Assembly: GCF_005845035.1 (NCBI RefSeq)
Contig: NZ_SPFO01000002.1
Coordinates: 1 to 64,000, forward strand
DNA: 64,000 bases
Source: Collinsella aerofaciens
GTDB taxonomy: Bacteria > Actinomycetota > Coriobacteriia > Coriobacteriales > Coriobacteriaceae
Direction: 5' to 3'
Shown: positions 10,647 through 20,488 of the stretch, piece by piece
Layout: the number at the start of each line of letters is the position of its first letter
Position numbering within the stretch: the stretch's first letter is position 1
The notes under the pieces: generated by a model
Told to the model about the DNA's origin: nothing
Databases searched by the model: none
Seen by the model: the letters and a program-made list of their open reading frames with translations, nothing else
Made by a program: the position numbers and the translations under genes

Positions 10647-13644
10647 ATCGCTCGACCAGCACGCGATTGAGCCGCCCCTCCACCAAGCGCTCGTATAGAC
10701 GCCGCGTCTCGGGCTCGGGCACGCCATTGACCTGCTCCCTCAGATGGTGCATATGCCCGCTGTACAGCTCGACGATATCGCGCCGCCGCCCCGCCGCACT
10801 GTAGACACGCATGGCGCAGCGCACCATATCCTCACGCGCCGTTTCCTGCCGAAGCCCCGACTCCGCTAGCCAAATCGCCGACTGCAGATCGTTTTCTTCT
10901 AGAGCGGCATTGGCCCCCTTGATCATGCAATCGATGTACTTTGACTGCATAATGCGTCGCATACGCAAAAAGTAGGTGGGATTACAGCCATTGGGAACAT
11001 ACAGCGGTCCGGCATAAAGCTGCTCAATCTTAAGGCACAGCTCAACTAAATGGGGCCCGCGCGCACCCGTGCGATTTCCCAAAACCTCGCGGCTTATCTG
11101 GTCAAACAGCCGTACATCGGTCTTGACGTAGTCGCCGTTGAGCCCGATGCATTCATTTTGGATGAGCACACACGACTTGCCATCCGGCGTCGGTCCCAAA
11201 GCCGACCGCAAGCGCGATATCGTCGAGTACAGGTTGTTGCGAGCGCTATTGAACTCGGCATGGGGCCACAGCTCCATGGCCAGCGTCTCACGATCGACGA
11301 GCGCATCCATGCCCAGCGCAAGCCGCTCGGCAAGTGTCGCCGCCTTCTTGCGGCGCCACATTTTGTCCGTGATGGGAAACCCGTCGCGCTCGGCGCGAAA
11401 CGCGCCAAACATGCGAATCTCGATATGGTCGATGGTATCAACGGCTTCAACCTCGCCAGCCTGGAACAGGCGCTCGCCCTCCCCTTCCAAATCGTCGCGC
11501 AACGAGTACCGCGACAGCTCGCGCACGGGAAGCTTCTTGCGTATCCTGCCCGCCGGCTCGCCCAGACAATGCATGGCAAGGCGCGCAAAGAGCCGATACG
11601 ATGGCTCTAGAATCCCCGCGCGATTCATGGACATCCAGGCCGCAAGGTCGCTGTCTCGGCCCGCACAGGCCAGATGCAGCGCCACCATCCAGGCCTCCGC
11701 TCCACCAACCTGCGTCTGGCTTATATCGAGTAGCTCCGCTTCCTCGCGCACCGAAACCATCGAGGTGTTACGCAGATATGCCGCGCGCTCCAGCAGCAAT
11801 GCGTTATCGCGCATGTACGCAATCGACTCCTCGGCAAGTTTGAGCACTTGGACCGCACGGAACTTTGCATTAACCGGCCGTCCCTCTGTCAGCGACTGCC
11901 AGCCTTCTAGCAACAGGCCAAACAGCTGAATCTGGTTGTCGCGCATGCGCACGGCAAAACGATCGAGCTCGTTGAACGCCGCGTCGTCGGTTACCGGCAA
12001 GCCGGAAAGGAGCCGCCGTGCCGCCAACACCATGCGCACCCAGATAGCCATCGCCTTAAGCCCACGTACGTCGAGCGCCTCCCGCACCACCGTCATCTCG
12101 TCGTCGCGCTCGTCGGTTCCCGCAAACGACCCGTCAAAGAGCTCCACCAGCATGCTATCGGCCCGTATAACAATCCCCGCGATATCGAGCTCACAGTCGT
12201 AGGCCTTGCTCGTTTTGAGCTGCTGTAGAACGCCGCCGTCATCTCCCCGCTCGGTCAGACAGCGCTTGACCTCGATATGCGCAGACAACATATCGAGTGC
12301 GGTATGGGATGTCTCGATTTCTGGCACGGCCAGGTTCGTAGGAAGCCCAAGTCCGTTGTCCCCATAGCAAACAGCCGTTAGTGTCTGGGCCACCCTCCAT
12401 GAAACAGGGTCTATTTCGCAGGCCGCCCGTTCGCCCCCGCGCTCGATGACCGATGCCATATAGCGGGCGAGCTTTGTGTTGGACACGCTGACCGCCGCCA
12501 GATATACGCCAAGCGCCTCGGCAGGCGTTGGCTCTGGAGCCGGATCGTCGGCATCGATCGTGCCCAGCGCTGCTCGGCAGATATCGGCCCCGTGCCCCGT
12601 CAGGGCCAGATCGACCCCATACTGCCCAGCAAGTTCAAGGACCGCTTCACGGTCCAAAAAGGCATCCGCCAGGCCCATCGCCGCATCGCATCGGCCCGCC
12701 TTAAGCAAAATCCGGGCCGCCCTCGGAACAAGTTCGGGGCGAACCTCGGCCACCAACTTACGCAAACGCAGGCGTCCGTTATCCTCCGTGCCCAGACACG
12801 TAAAACTCCGCTCGGCGGGATCCAAGCCAAAGATCGGGTAGTCGCGTACAAAGTAGGACTGGTCGACCATCGACAGCCTCACCCCGCAAGCCTCGAGTTC
12901 TGCGATATTGCCCTCGCCCATCAAAACCATGAGACATGCCACGCAAAACAGCGCATTATTGTCGAGCGAAGCCAGATCGGCAAGTGCCGCGCCATATACG
13001 TTGACAATCTCGTTTTCGAGCAGACCGGCTACGTCGCCTTGGCCATACAGACCCGTCTGCAATGCCGAAACGAGCTCGGGCACGCCCTGCGTGAGCTGAT
13101 AAAAGTCGAGCGATGTGCTGATCGAAAACGCCGATGCCCACGCCGAATACTCATAGGCATGCACCTTGAGCATCTGCGCATTGATCTTAACCGAATCGCC
13201 CAGCCCATGAATCAGCTGACGATTTGAAGGACGGCAGGAGATAAAGACCCCTACCCCCATAGCGCGCAGGCCGCGAATCCTGTCGATGAGGTCTTCGGTA
13301 TCGTGCTGATCGAGGTTTGGCACATTATCAATCGCGATAAGGGAGTGCGGTTTGTCTTTGAGTTCTTCGGCAACCACCTCGAGCTGCATAAACACCTCGC
13401 GCCCAATGGCGCGATCGGCCTCGATAATCCGCACGGGGCCTCGCGTCGGGTCGCATTTAACCTCATGGGTGTACTGAAGCAGCACCGAGGTCTTCCCAAA
13501 CCCGTCGGGCGCATAAAGAACCACGATGCCGGCCTTTCGGCCCTTGGCGATAAGCTCATTCATCAAGCGTTCGCGTCGCACCATATAGCCTCCGCCCAGC
13601 GGCATCAGCTCGAGGTCGTCTATACCGCTCAAATCGTTTACCAT
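10645..13644 (-). CDS. Large ATPase/SARP-type transcriptional regulator (BTAD domain)
   Basis: Protein of 999 residues. The N-terminal AAA/STAND-like ATPase has Walker A APDGFGKTS (near residue 45) and Walker B-like LIAIDNVPN. The middle is long, helical and TPR-like. The C-terminal quarter has an OmpR-like winged helix (IRMFGAFRAERDGFPITDKMWRRKKAATLAERLAL) and a bacterial transcriptional activation domain (FDQISREVLG ... LELCLKIEQLYAGPLYVPNG ... LQSAIWLAESGLRQ). This layout is that of AfsR/SARP-family activators. GAGGAG precedes the ATG by 5 bases. No target operon lies beside it and the inducer is unknown. Confidence 0.8.
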   Translation of the reverse strand: MVNDLSGIDDLELMPLGGGYMVRRERLMNELIAKGRKAGIVVLYAPDGFGKTSVLLQYTHEVKCDPTRGPVRIIEADRAIGREVFMQLEVVAEELKDKPHSLIAIDNVPNLDQHDTEDLIDRIRGLRAMGVGVFISCRPSNRQLIHGLGDSVKINAQMLKVHAYEYSAWASAFSISTSLDFYQLTQGVPELVSALQTGLYGQGDVAGLLENEIVNVYGAALADLASLDNNALFCVACLMVLMGEGNIAELEACGVRLSMVDQSYFVRDYPIFGLDPAERSFTCLGTEDNGRLRLRKLVAEVRPELVPRAARILLKAGRCDAAMGLADAFLDREAVLELAGQYGVDLALTGHGADICRAALGTIDADDPAPEPTPAEALGVYLAAVSVSNTKLARYMASVIERGGERAACEIDPVSWRVAQTLTAVCYGDNGLGLPTNLAVPEIETSHTALDMLSAHIEVKRCLTERGDDGGVLQQLKTSKAYDCELDIAGIVIRADSMLVELFDGSFAGTDERDDEMTVVREALDVRGLKAMAIWVRMVLAARRLLSGLPVTDDAAFNELDRFAVRMRDNQIQLFGLLLEGWQSLTEGRPVNAKFRAVQVLKLAEESIAYMRDNALLLERAAYLRNTSMVSVREEAELLDISQTQVGGAEAWMVALHLACAGRDSDLAAWMSMNRAGILEPSYRLFARLAMHCLGEPAGRIRKKLPVRELSRYSLRDDLEGEGERLFQAGEVEAVDTIDHIEIRMFGAFRAERDGFPITDKMWRRKKAATLAERLALGMDALVDRETLAMELWPHAEFNSARNNLYSTISRLRSALGPTPDGKSCVLIQNECIGLNGDYVKTDVRLFDQISREVLGNRTGARGPHLVELCLKIEQLYAGPLYVPNGCNPTYFLRMRRIMQSKYIDCMIKGANAALEENDLQSAIWLAESGLRQETAREDMVRCAMRVYSAAGRRRDIVELYSGHMHHLREQVNGVPEPETRRLYERLVEGRLNRVLVER

Positions 13645-14028
13645 GCCCGCTCCTCAACTCGACCGTATGGACACTGTAGCCGCAAGACCATACAAGCCGC
13701 GCTATGAATAGAGCGACCTTGTGTTTTAGGTTGTCTTTTGGTACGCAAGCGGCAAGTTTTTGTACAGCGAAGGCCGATTGTTATTAATCCCCCGACTAAT
13801 CGGTCTTTAAGCAGGTAAATGAGCTTGTCAGCTTGTCCCATCTAAGCGGCAGTGTAACGCAGATGAACAAGGTTCAGCCATGTCATTCAACTCGCCTAGC
13901 ACCCGCTACCGTCTACGACCTTCTAGTGGCTTTTTTGCATAGAATCTGGTATAGAATGAATCAAGCTGTTGGGCATCCGGCATTCGTCAAGCTTGCGGCA
14001 AGTTTTTGGTCAAGTGGGCAAAAAGGGA
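13645..14028. other. 384-base intergenic stretch, no gene seen
   Basis: It holds a weak CCGATT/AATCGG palindrome (13774-13779 with 13798-13803) and two direct copies of GCGGCAAGTTTTT (13749-13761 and 13995-14007). The short plus-strand open frame at 13833-14192 runs into antisense of nagB and has no ribosome site, so it is not called. Confidence 0.5.
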
Positions 14029-14060
14029 TAACAAAAAGGCCCCCGCAAAGCGGAGGCCTT
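14029..14060 (-). terminator. Terminator of nagB
   Basis: On the minus strand AAGGCCTCCGC pairs with GCGGGGGCCTT and is followed by TTTTGTTA. It lies 32 bases after the nagB stop. Confidence 0.85.
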
Positions 14061-14092
14061 AATCAAGGCTATGTCGAGGTGCAGGATTCGCG

Positions 14093-14821
14093 CTACTCGC
14101 AGAGCGAAAGGGCGGCCTCGTCGGCAACGACAACGCAGTTGGTGTGCAGCTGCAGGATCGAAGCCGGGCACTCGGGCGTAACCGGACCATAGCACATGTC
14201 ATGCACAGCCTGAGCCTTGGCCTCACCGTTGGCGACGACCAGGATCATGCGGGCATACATAATGGTCTGAGTGCCCATGGTGTAGGCCTGACGGGGAACA
14301 TCGTCGATGCTGTCGAACAGGCGGCTGTTGGCCTGAATGGTGCTCTCGGTGAGGTCGACGCAGTGCGTGCCCTTGGAGAAGTGGTCATCGGGCTCGTTGA
14401 AGCCGATGTGGCCGTTGTTGCCAATACCGAGCAGCTGCAGATCCGGGTAACCGGCCTCGGCGACGATCTTGTCGTACTCAGAGCAGGCAGCGGCGGCGTC
14501 GGGGTTGGAACCGTCGGGCACATGCGTGTTGTTCAGGTCGATGTTGATGTGATCGAAGAAGTTCTCACGCATGAAGTAGTGATAGCTCTGGGGATCGTCG
14601 TGCGAAAGGCCGCGATACTCGTCCAGGTTGTAGGTGCTGACCTCGGCAAAGTCGACGTCGCCCTTCTCGTACCAAGCAGCGAGCTGCTTGTAGGCACCGA
14701 TCGGGGTGGAGCCGGTGGCAAGGCCCAGCACACAGTCGGGCTTGAGGATAACCTGCGCCGAGATGATATTGGCGGCCTTGCGGCTCATATCCTCGTAGTC
14801 TTTAGCTTTAATGATCTTCAT
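14093..14821 (-). CDS. nagB: Glucosamine-6-phosphate deaminase
   Basis: Converts glucosamine-6-phosphate to fructose-6-phosphate and ammonia, opening amino sugars to glycolysis. The 242 residues match NagB: MKIIKAKDYEDMS start, GLATGSTPIGAY substrate loop, TYNLDEYRGL with the catalytic Asp, LGIGNNGHIGFNEP with catalytic His/Glu, and TMGTQTIM. The ATG at 14821 has AAAGGA upstream; in-frame sequence to 15172 is an unused extension. It lies downstream of crr and glmM on the same strand, giving a hexosamine-use neighbourhood, but separate hairpins suggest separate transcripts. Confidence 0.95.
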   Translation of the reverse strand: MKIIKAKDYEDMSRKAANIISAQVILKPDCVLGLATGSTPIGAYKQLAAWYEKGDVDFAEVSTYNLDEYRGLSHDDPQSYHYFMRENFFDHINIDLNNTHVPDGSNPDAAAACSEYDKIVAEAGYPDLQLLGIGNNGHIGFNEPDDHFSKGTHCVDLTESTIQANSRLFDSIDDVPRQAYTMGTQTIMYARMILVVANGEAKAQAVHDMCYGPVTPECPASILQLHTNCVVVADEAALSLCE

Positions 14822-15018
14822 TACGCGTCCTTTCTCGTACAAGAGAGGCAAGGCTCCCTTACAAGCACTTGCCCGCGGCCCGCGTCGGCCGCAACCAACG
14901 TGTGCGGCCACCAGGGCGAGGTCGCGTAATGTATGTGTCTCGTGTCTAACCGCGTCGAGGCCCCTGCCCGTCCACGGTGACCCAAAGCCTTTTAGCTTCG
15001 GACAAATCCCATCTTGCC

Positions 15019-15052
15019 ACGGAGGGCGTCCTCTTTCAAGGGCGCCCTCCGT
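15019..15052 (-). terminator. Hairpin downstream of crr
   Basis: ACGGAGGGCG pairs with CGCCCTCCGT, with further GG/CC pairing across a loop. It lies about 40 bases past the crr stop on the minus strand. There is no T-run, so it may be only a 3' stabilising hairpin. Confidence 0.5.
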
Positions 15053-15092
15053 AAACGTGTTTGAATTGTAGGCTAATGGCCACGTGCACTTG

Positions 15093-15590
15093 CTAGCGCT
15101 CGCGAGCAACGATGAGCTGGTCCATCTCTTCGACATGCACGCCAACGGAGCCCTTGATGCTCGAGAACTCAACGGAGTTGCACACCAAGATGGGAACCGT
15201 CACATCGTAGCCCTCGGCAGCAATTGCCTCGCGATCGAACTCAATGAGTACATCGCCCTTATGGACGATGTCACCCACTTGCGCATGTACGGTAAAGTGC
15301 TTGCCCTCGAGCTGAACGGTATCCAAACCAACGTGAATGAGCACGTCCAAGCCATCGACCGTGTTAAGCGCAACGGCGTGTCCCGTGGGAAAAATAGCCT
15401 CGACCTTGGCATCAGCCGGCGCGATCACGCGCGTTCCGGTGGGCTGAATCGCCACGCCCTGGCCCAAAAGGCCGGTAGCAAACGTCTGATCGTTTACCTC
15501 GGAGAGCGGAATAACGTCACCCGAGATGGGAGCATCCAACGTAAGGACTCGACCACGCATACCAAAAGACCTTAGGACTTTAGTGAACAT
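15093..15590 (-). CDS. crr: PTS glucose/GlcNAc-family EIIA component
   Basis: Cytoplasmic phosphocarrier of the sugar phosphotransferase system, taking phosphate from HPr and giving it to EIIB. The single 165-residue EIIA(Glc) domain has VIAPADAKVEAIFPTGHAVAL and the active-site His in VLIHVGLDTVQLEGKHF; the second active-site His is the one in KHF. It ends VPILVCNSVEF. No membrane EIIC/EIIB is encoded in the window, so it must serve transporters elsewhere. GGGGGAG lies directly before the ATG. Confidence 0.92.
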   Translation of the reverse strand: MFTKVLRSFGMRGRVLTLDAPISGDVIPLSEVNDQTFATGLLGQGVAIQPTGTRVIAPADAKVEAIFPTGHAVALNTVDGLDVLIHVGLDTVQLEGKHFTVHAQVGDIVHKGDVLIEFDREAIAAEGYDVTVPILVCNSVEFSSIKGSVGVHVEEMDQLIVARER

Positions 15591-15661
15591 GCTCCCCCTC
15601 GGACATACCGATCAACCAAAATAACCTTAACAGTTTACCACTTGGCACCCGTTTTTGACCA

Positions 15662-16999
15662 TTAGGGAAGTTCGCGCTTGACAACCTCAACGATGTCGTC
15701 GACAACGCGCTGGGTCAGCTCGTGCGTCTCGGCCTCGGCCATCACGCGGACCAGCGGCTCGGTACCGCTCGGGCGCACCAGAATGCGGCCGCGGCCGTCA
15801 AGCTCCTTCTCGGCAGCAGCAACGGCGTCCCAGATGGGCTGGCAATCGTCCAGACCAGCCTTGTTGTCGGAATGCACGTTGACGAGTACCTGCGGGTACT
15901 TCTTCATGATGCCGGCAAGATCGGTGAGGGTACGACCGGTGCGCTTGAGCACGGCCAGCAGTTGCAGAGCCGTCACCAGGCCGTCACCGGTGGTGTTGTG
16001 CTCCAGGAAGATGATGTGGCCGGACTGTTCGCCGCCGATGACGGCGCCGTCCGCGAGCATGCGCTCCAGAACGTAGCGGTCGCCCACGGCGGTCTGGACC
16101 ATCTCGAAGCCCTGCTCCTTCATAGCGATGGAGAAGCCCAGATTGCACATGACGGTCGAGACGATCTCGGAGTTGGCGAGCTTGCCGCGAGCGGCGAGGT
16201 CGGAACCGCAGATAGCCAGGATGTAGTCACCGTCGATCTCGTTGCCCTCGCTGTCCACGAACAGTACGCGGTCGGCGTCGCCGTCGTGGGCCAGACCAAT
16301 GTCAGCATGGGTGCGCTGCACGAGCTCGCGCAGGGGCTCGAGGTGCGTAGAGCCGCACTCGACATTGATGTCGGTGCCGCAATAATCGGTGTTGATGGCA
16401 TGGACCGTGGCACCCAGGCGCTGCAGCGCAGCGGGCGTAGTCTGGCAGGAAGCACCGTGACCGCAGTCGACGGCAACGACCAGGCCATCGAGCCTCAGGC
16501 CATCGAGCGTATCGATGGCGTGGTCGACGTATGCCTTGCGAGCGTCCTTCATCTTGATGATGTGGCCCACGCCGGCACCGGTCGGCAGCGTGTCGGCAGC
16601 CATGGCTTCCTCGGACATGACCCAGGCGCTGATCTCTTCCTCGACAGCATCAGGAAGCTTCATGCCCTTGCGGCTAAAGAACTTGATGCCGTTGAACTCC
16701 GGCGGATTATGCGAAGCGGAGATGACGATGCCGCCATCGAGCTCGTTCTGAACGGTGAGCAGCGCCACGGCAGGCGTGGGGATGACGCCGCAGCAGTGCG
16801 GACGGCCGCCCTCGGCCATAATGCCGGCGGTCAGAGCGCTCTCGAGCATGGTGCCCGAAAGGCGCGTGTCGCGGCCGATGCAGATGTCCGGACCAAGGAA
16901 CTTGGTCGCCGCGCGGCCCAGGCGAAACGCGAGGTCGCACGAAAGATCGGCGTTGGCGACGCCACGGACGCCGTCGGTACCGAAGATGTTCTGGGGCAT
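15662..16999 (-). CDS. glmM: Phosphoglucosamine mutase
   Basis: Interconverts glucosamine-6-phosphate and glucosamine-1-phosphate on the way to UDP-GlcNAc for peptidoglycan. The 445 residues begin MPQNIFGTDGVRGVAN and carry the phosphoserine loop VISASHNPPEFNGIKFF, the metal loop DGDADRVLFVD, the sugar-binding GEQSGHIIF and the phosphate-binding RPSGTEPLVRVM. All are intact. AAGGAG precedes the ATG. Next to crr and nagB, it balances wall synthesis against amino-sugar breakdown. Confidence 0.96.
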   Translation of the reverse strand: MPQNIFGTDGVRGVANADLSCDLAFRLGRAATKFLGPDICIGRDTRLSGTMLESALTAGIMAEGGRPHCCGVIPTPAVALLTVQNELDGGIVISASHNPPEFNGIKFFSRKGMKLPDAVEEEISAWVMSEEAMAADTLPTGAGVGHIIKMKDARKAYVDHAIDTLDGLRLDGLVVAVDCGHGASCQTTPAALQRLGATVHAINTDYCGTDINVECGSTHLEPLRELVQRTHADIGLAHDGDADRVLFVDSEGNEIDGDYILAICGSDLAARGKLANSEIVSTVMCNLGFSIAMKEQGFEMVQTAVGDRYVLERMLADGAVIGGEQSGHIIFLEHNTTGDGLVTALQLLAVLKRTGRTLTDLAGIMKKYPQVLVNVHSDNKAGLDDCQPIWDAVAAAEKELDGRGRILVRPSGTEPLVRVMAEAETHELTQRVVDDIVEVVKRELP

Positions 17000-17048
17000 A
17001 GGATTGCTCCTTCCCTAGCAGGCGATATGCAACCGCCCACCCTAGTCG

Positions 17049-17090
17049 AAAAAGAAAAGCGGGACCCGCCGAGGAATCGGCAGGCCCCGC
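17049..17090 (-). terminator. Terminator of the rplM-rpsI operon
   Basis: On the minus strand a long GC stem (GCGGGGCCTGCCGA against TCGGCGGGTCCCGC) is followed by TTTTCTTTTT. It lies 33 bases past the rpsI stop. Confidence 0.92.
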
Positions 17091-17122
17091 TTGTACATTG
17101 TATCTCGAAAGGAGATAAAACC

Positions 17123-17518
<396 letters not shown>

Positions 17519-17520
17519 CT

Positions 17521-17964
17521 TTAAGCCTCCAGCTCAATCTTCGTGGGGTTCTGGGCAGCATGCGGATGCTCGGCACCAGCGTAGACCTTAAGCTTGGTCA
17601 TCTGGGCACGGCCGAGGGTGGTCTTGGGCAGCATGCCGCGAACGGCGCGCTCGATGACCTTCTCCGGGTGCTTCTCCATAGCCTGGCGGAAGCTCTCAGC
17701 CTTGAGGCCGCCGTTGTAGCCGCTGTGGCGATAATAGGTCTTCGTGTCGGCCTTGTTACCGGTAAGCTGGACCTTATCGGCGTTGATGACGACAACGAAG
17801 TCGCCGCAGTCGCTGTTGGGCGTGAACTGGGGCTTGTTCTTACCGCGCAGGATCATTGCGATCTGGGTGGCAAGACGGCCCAGGACAGCACCATCGGCGT
17901 CGACGAGAACCCAGTTGCGCTGGACCTCGCCCTGCTTGGCGTAGTGAGTCGATTTCGAAATCAC
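17521..17964 (-). CDS. rplM: 50S ribosomal protein L13
   Basis: The 147-residue L13 has [31 protein letters not shown] and [13 protein letters not shown]. The start is a GTG at 17964 with GGAGGAG upstream. It is first in the operon with rpsI. The 193 bases between it and the lipase gene show nothing notable. Confidence 0.97.
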   Translation of the reverse strand: MISKSTHYAKQGEVQRNWVLVDADGAVLGRLATQIAMILRGKNKPQFTPNSDCGDFVVVINADKVQLTGNKADTKTYYRHSGYNGGLKAESFRQAMEKHPEKVIERAVRGMLPKTTLGRAQMTKLKVYAGAEHPHAAQNPTKIELEA

Positions 17965-18157
17965 TTAGACTCCTCCATGTACAGTACGTGTTGTTACAGA
18001 GATTCACGGGGCTCTGCAAGTAACCCGTCCATATTACCCCGCTCGCCGTACAAGTCAACAGGTATTTTGGCTCAGACCAGAGTTTCTGCACATGTCATCC
18101 ACGAGCCGTGATTTTCCAGCTCTTTAGCTGTTGCCATTTTTTGAGGGTTCGCCGTCG

Positions 18158-19036
18158 TTAGCGCTCAACGAACTCTTGTATTTCCGCGAGCAGGCGCTTT
18201 GCCTCCTGACGGCCCTGGATATACAGGTCGAGGAGCTTTGCCGAATCGTGCTCGACATGGCCGACCTCGACCGGCTTTTGCGGAGCGACGACCAACGCAC
18301 GGCCCTCGCGCTCATACTTCCACAGGTGCATGCGCTGGATGTTGTAACGGTCGTGGCGTGTCTCGATAGCCTCGAGCAGATAGGGGTAGTCGGCATAACG
18401 CGCACGCGCGGCCGGCAAAAACTCGTAGGGCTTTTTCTCATACGAACGGTCCTGCGTGACGATGACGACCGCACGGTCGAAGCCCGCCTCCTCCAGCACG
18501 TGCTCGATGGGGACCGAATCGGCCACGCCGCCGTCGACGTATTTGTGCCCGTCAATCTCGACCGGCGGCGTCACCAGCGGCAGCGACGTCGAGGCGCGCA
18601 CGGCATCGAGGTCAAGCACGGCGCTTTTGACCGGGAGATACGTGGCGGTTCCAAAGAGCATGTCCGTCGCGACGGCGAACATCTCGATGGGGCTCGCGTC
18701 GAACGTCTCGCTGTCAAAGGGATCCAGGCGGTCCTGGACATCGTTGAAGATGAAGTCGTAACCCACAATGGAGCCCGTGGACGCAAACGATGCGGCGCCC
18801 ATGAAGCGGCTATCGTTGCAGAAAGCCAGGTTGATGCGGTTGGCACGGCCGATCTGGTGCGACTTGTAGTTCACGCCGTTGAGGGCGCCGGCCGATACAC
18901 CGTAGACAGCCGGAATCTCGACGCCGGCCTCCATGAGAACGTCGAGCACGCCCGCAGTAAACTGCCCGCGAAAACTACCGCCCTCCAAAACGAGCGCGAC
19001 CTTGCCGGCGTTCTTTGCCTTATCTTCTGCAGTCAT
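18158..19036 (-). CDS. Patatin-like phospholipase (serine lipase)
   Basis: A 292-residue patatin-family hydrolase using a Ser-Asp dyad. The oxyanion loop is LEGGSFRGQFTAGVL, the nucleophile elbow is GVSAG, and the aspartate lies in YVDGGVADSVP. It resembles the YjjU-like bacterial group. No signal peptide or membrane segment is seen, so it is likely cytoplasmic. Physiological substrates are unknown. The start is the ATG at 19036 with GGAGGT upstream. Confidence 0.85.
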   Translation of the reverse strand: MTAEDKAKNAGKVALVLEGGSFRGQFTAGVLDVLMEAGVEIPAVYGVSAGALNGVNYKSHQIGRANRINLAFCNDSRFMGAASFASTGSIVGYDFIFNDVQDRLDPFDSETFDASPIEMFAVATDMLFGTATYLPVKSAVLDLDAVRASTSLPLVTPPVEIDGHKYVDGGVADSVPIEHVLEEAGFDRAVVIVTQDRSYEKKPYEFLPAARARYADYPYLLEAIETRHDRYNIQRMHLWKYEREGRALVVAPQKPVEVGHVEHDSAKLLDLYIQGRQEAKRLLAEIQEFVER

Positions 19037-19110
19037 GTTGACCTCCTGCGATTGCGTTTTGGCTTTCTTCTACCCAGTTTTGGGATGGCGAGCGCGCAGG
19101 TTTTGGAGCA

Positions 19111-19340
19111 GAGCTCGATTCTCCGCGGTTTGGGGCTTGCGTTAAAGCGGGGCATGGGCAGCCGGAGCTTAGTCGGCATCGCATCGATATTGGGCTGAAG
19201 CATTGCGCGGAGAATCCGCGTGTTCGCTTCGCGAACACGCACCGGCTTCGGCCGCCTGCCGGCGTCCTCGCCCGCTCGCTACAAACGCTCCGCGTTTGTT
19301 TAACGCTCGCGCCCTGCACAGAGTTCGATTCTCCGCGGTA
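19111..19340. repeat. Scattered copies of the tmRNA T-arm sequence
   Basis: GATTCTCCGCG occurs at 19117-19127 and, as part of a 17-base match GAGTTCGATTCTCCGCG, at 19321-19337. Its complement CGCGGAGAATC occurs at 19206-19216. All match the 3' T-arm of the adjacent tmRNA (19404-19420), two of them inverted. The 17-base copy is perfect. tmRNA 3' ends are common integration sites, so these look like remnant attachment sites. The rest of 19037-19347 has small hairpins and no gene. Confidence 0.5.
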
Positions 19341-19347
19341 CGGACTC

Positions 19348-19385
19348 GAAATAAAAAGGCAGGTAGATACGAATATCTACCTGCC
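19348..19385 (-). terminator. Terminator of tmRNA
   Basis: On the minus strand GGCAGGTAGATA-TTCG-TATCTACCTGCC is a perfect 12-bp stem followed by TTTTTATTT, 9 bases after the tmRNA CCA end. Confidence 0.95.
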
Positions 19386-19394
19386 TGTTACTTA

Positions 19395-19758
19395 TGGTGG
19401 AGGCGCGGAGAATCGAACTCCGGTCCACGAAAGCCCCCTGATTGGCATCTCCAAGCTCAGTCGCTGGTTTTGTCTCGGACGCTTTGCGCGCAGCGACACG
19501 CTCGCGGCGTCCTAACCGGTTCGGTCTTAGCCCGCGCCATACCGATTACGTGCGCAGGAGCATTCCCCTAAAATGACGTCGCGCCGGTGTCGGGGAAATC
19601 ACCGGGTTGACGCGCCGCTATAAACTAAGCAGCGAGAGCCATAGGCTCAAAAGAAGAGTTGTTGTCAATTCAATTTGACGGTACCTCTGTTTAACGAGGC
19701 GAGGAGACCTCGGCTTGCTTCCTCTCTCAGAGCTATCGTGTCGAAACCAGTCGCCCCC
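19395..19758 (-). ncRNA. ssrA: Transfer-messenger RNA (tmRNA)
   Basis: Rescues stalled ribosomes by acting as tRNA-Ala and then as a short message. The 364-base gene begins GGGGGCGACTGGTTTCGACACG, and GGGGGCG pairs with CGCCTCC before the encoded ACCA at the 3' end. The T-arm is GGAGTTCGATTCTCC. The tag reading frame ends FEPMALAA then TAG, and the readable tag is DNNSSFEPMALAA. An in-frame TGA two codons upstream of the first Asp limits the resume point to that region, but the exact resume codon is not certain. Confidence 0.93.
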
Positions 19759-19995
19759 GAATGTCGGGAAAGTCTGGATGGCATTGGGCACGAGCGCCCA
19801 ACACTCGTCGACTTTTCAAGGAACATGCAGGGCGAGCCCCGCTTGTGGAGTGTTATCTTACCACGTTCTGAAAGCGGACAGCTGTTCTATGCACGAGCTG
19901 TGAAGACCCCAATGTGCGCCGCACTTCACACTTTTGCTACCGATTGCGTCACGTATATTTTCGCCAAGCAAAATTGACCCGTCGAAAGGACCGTT

Positions 19996-20430
19996 ATGGA
20001 TACCAAGCAGCAACTCGTCAATGCCCTCGCAGGCCTGGGCTCAACCATTACCGAAGCTATGGATGTCATCGAGGGCTTTGTCCCCTGCGGACATCCCGCC
20101 CTCACGGTATCGAACGCACTCGTCGCGCTGGACGCTGACGATGATGCGGCTCTCGCCCAGCAGCTTGAGACCGTCGAGGGCTTTATCGACCACGTGAGCG
20201 AGAACCGCGGCGTGGCCGCCTACCACGGCATCGAGGTCGAGCTCGCGGGCCCCAAAGCCGATCTGCTCGCAGCAATCCGCGAGGTAGGCGCCCTTATGCA
20301 GACTGCAGGCGTCAAGAACACCCAGGTCAACGAGTGGGTCTACCGCAGTCTGGCAGCACTCGACAGCTCCGACGAAAAGGCAGCCGAAAAGCTCGCAGAA
20401 AGCCCCGCCATTAAGGCCGAGCTTTTGTAA
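19996..20430 (+). CDS. Hypothetical protein, 144 aa
   Basis: I do not recognise this protein. It is acidic, probably all-helical and soluble, with no signal peptide or membrane segment. It has one short metal-like FVPCGHPALTV stretch near residue 28, but no second Cys/His group. AAAGGA lies 7 bases before the ATG, and codon use matches its neighbours, so it is likely expressed. The 237 bases between tmRNA and this gene show only the tmRNA upstream region. Confidence 0.7.
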   Translation: MDTKQQLVNALAGLGSTITEAMDVIEGFVPCGHPALTVSNALVALDADDDAALAQQLETVEGFIDHVSENRGVAAYHGIEVELAGPKADLLAAIREVGALMQTAGVKNTQVNEWVYRSLAALDSSDEKAAEKLAESPAIKAELL

Positions 20431-20488
20431 ATAGCAGACGCGGGTCCCTTGGCGCATCGTCGTCCAAGAGGCCCGCAAACAGTTCGCG

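Noticed and set aside
13833-14192. 119-aa plus-strand open frame before nagB
   Set aside because: Half of it is antisense to nagB and its terminator; no ribosome site or domain.
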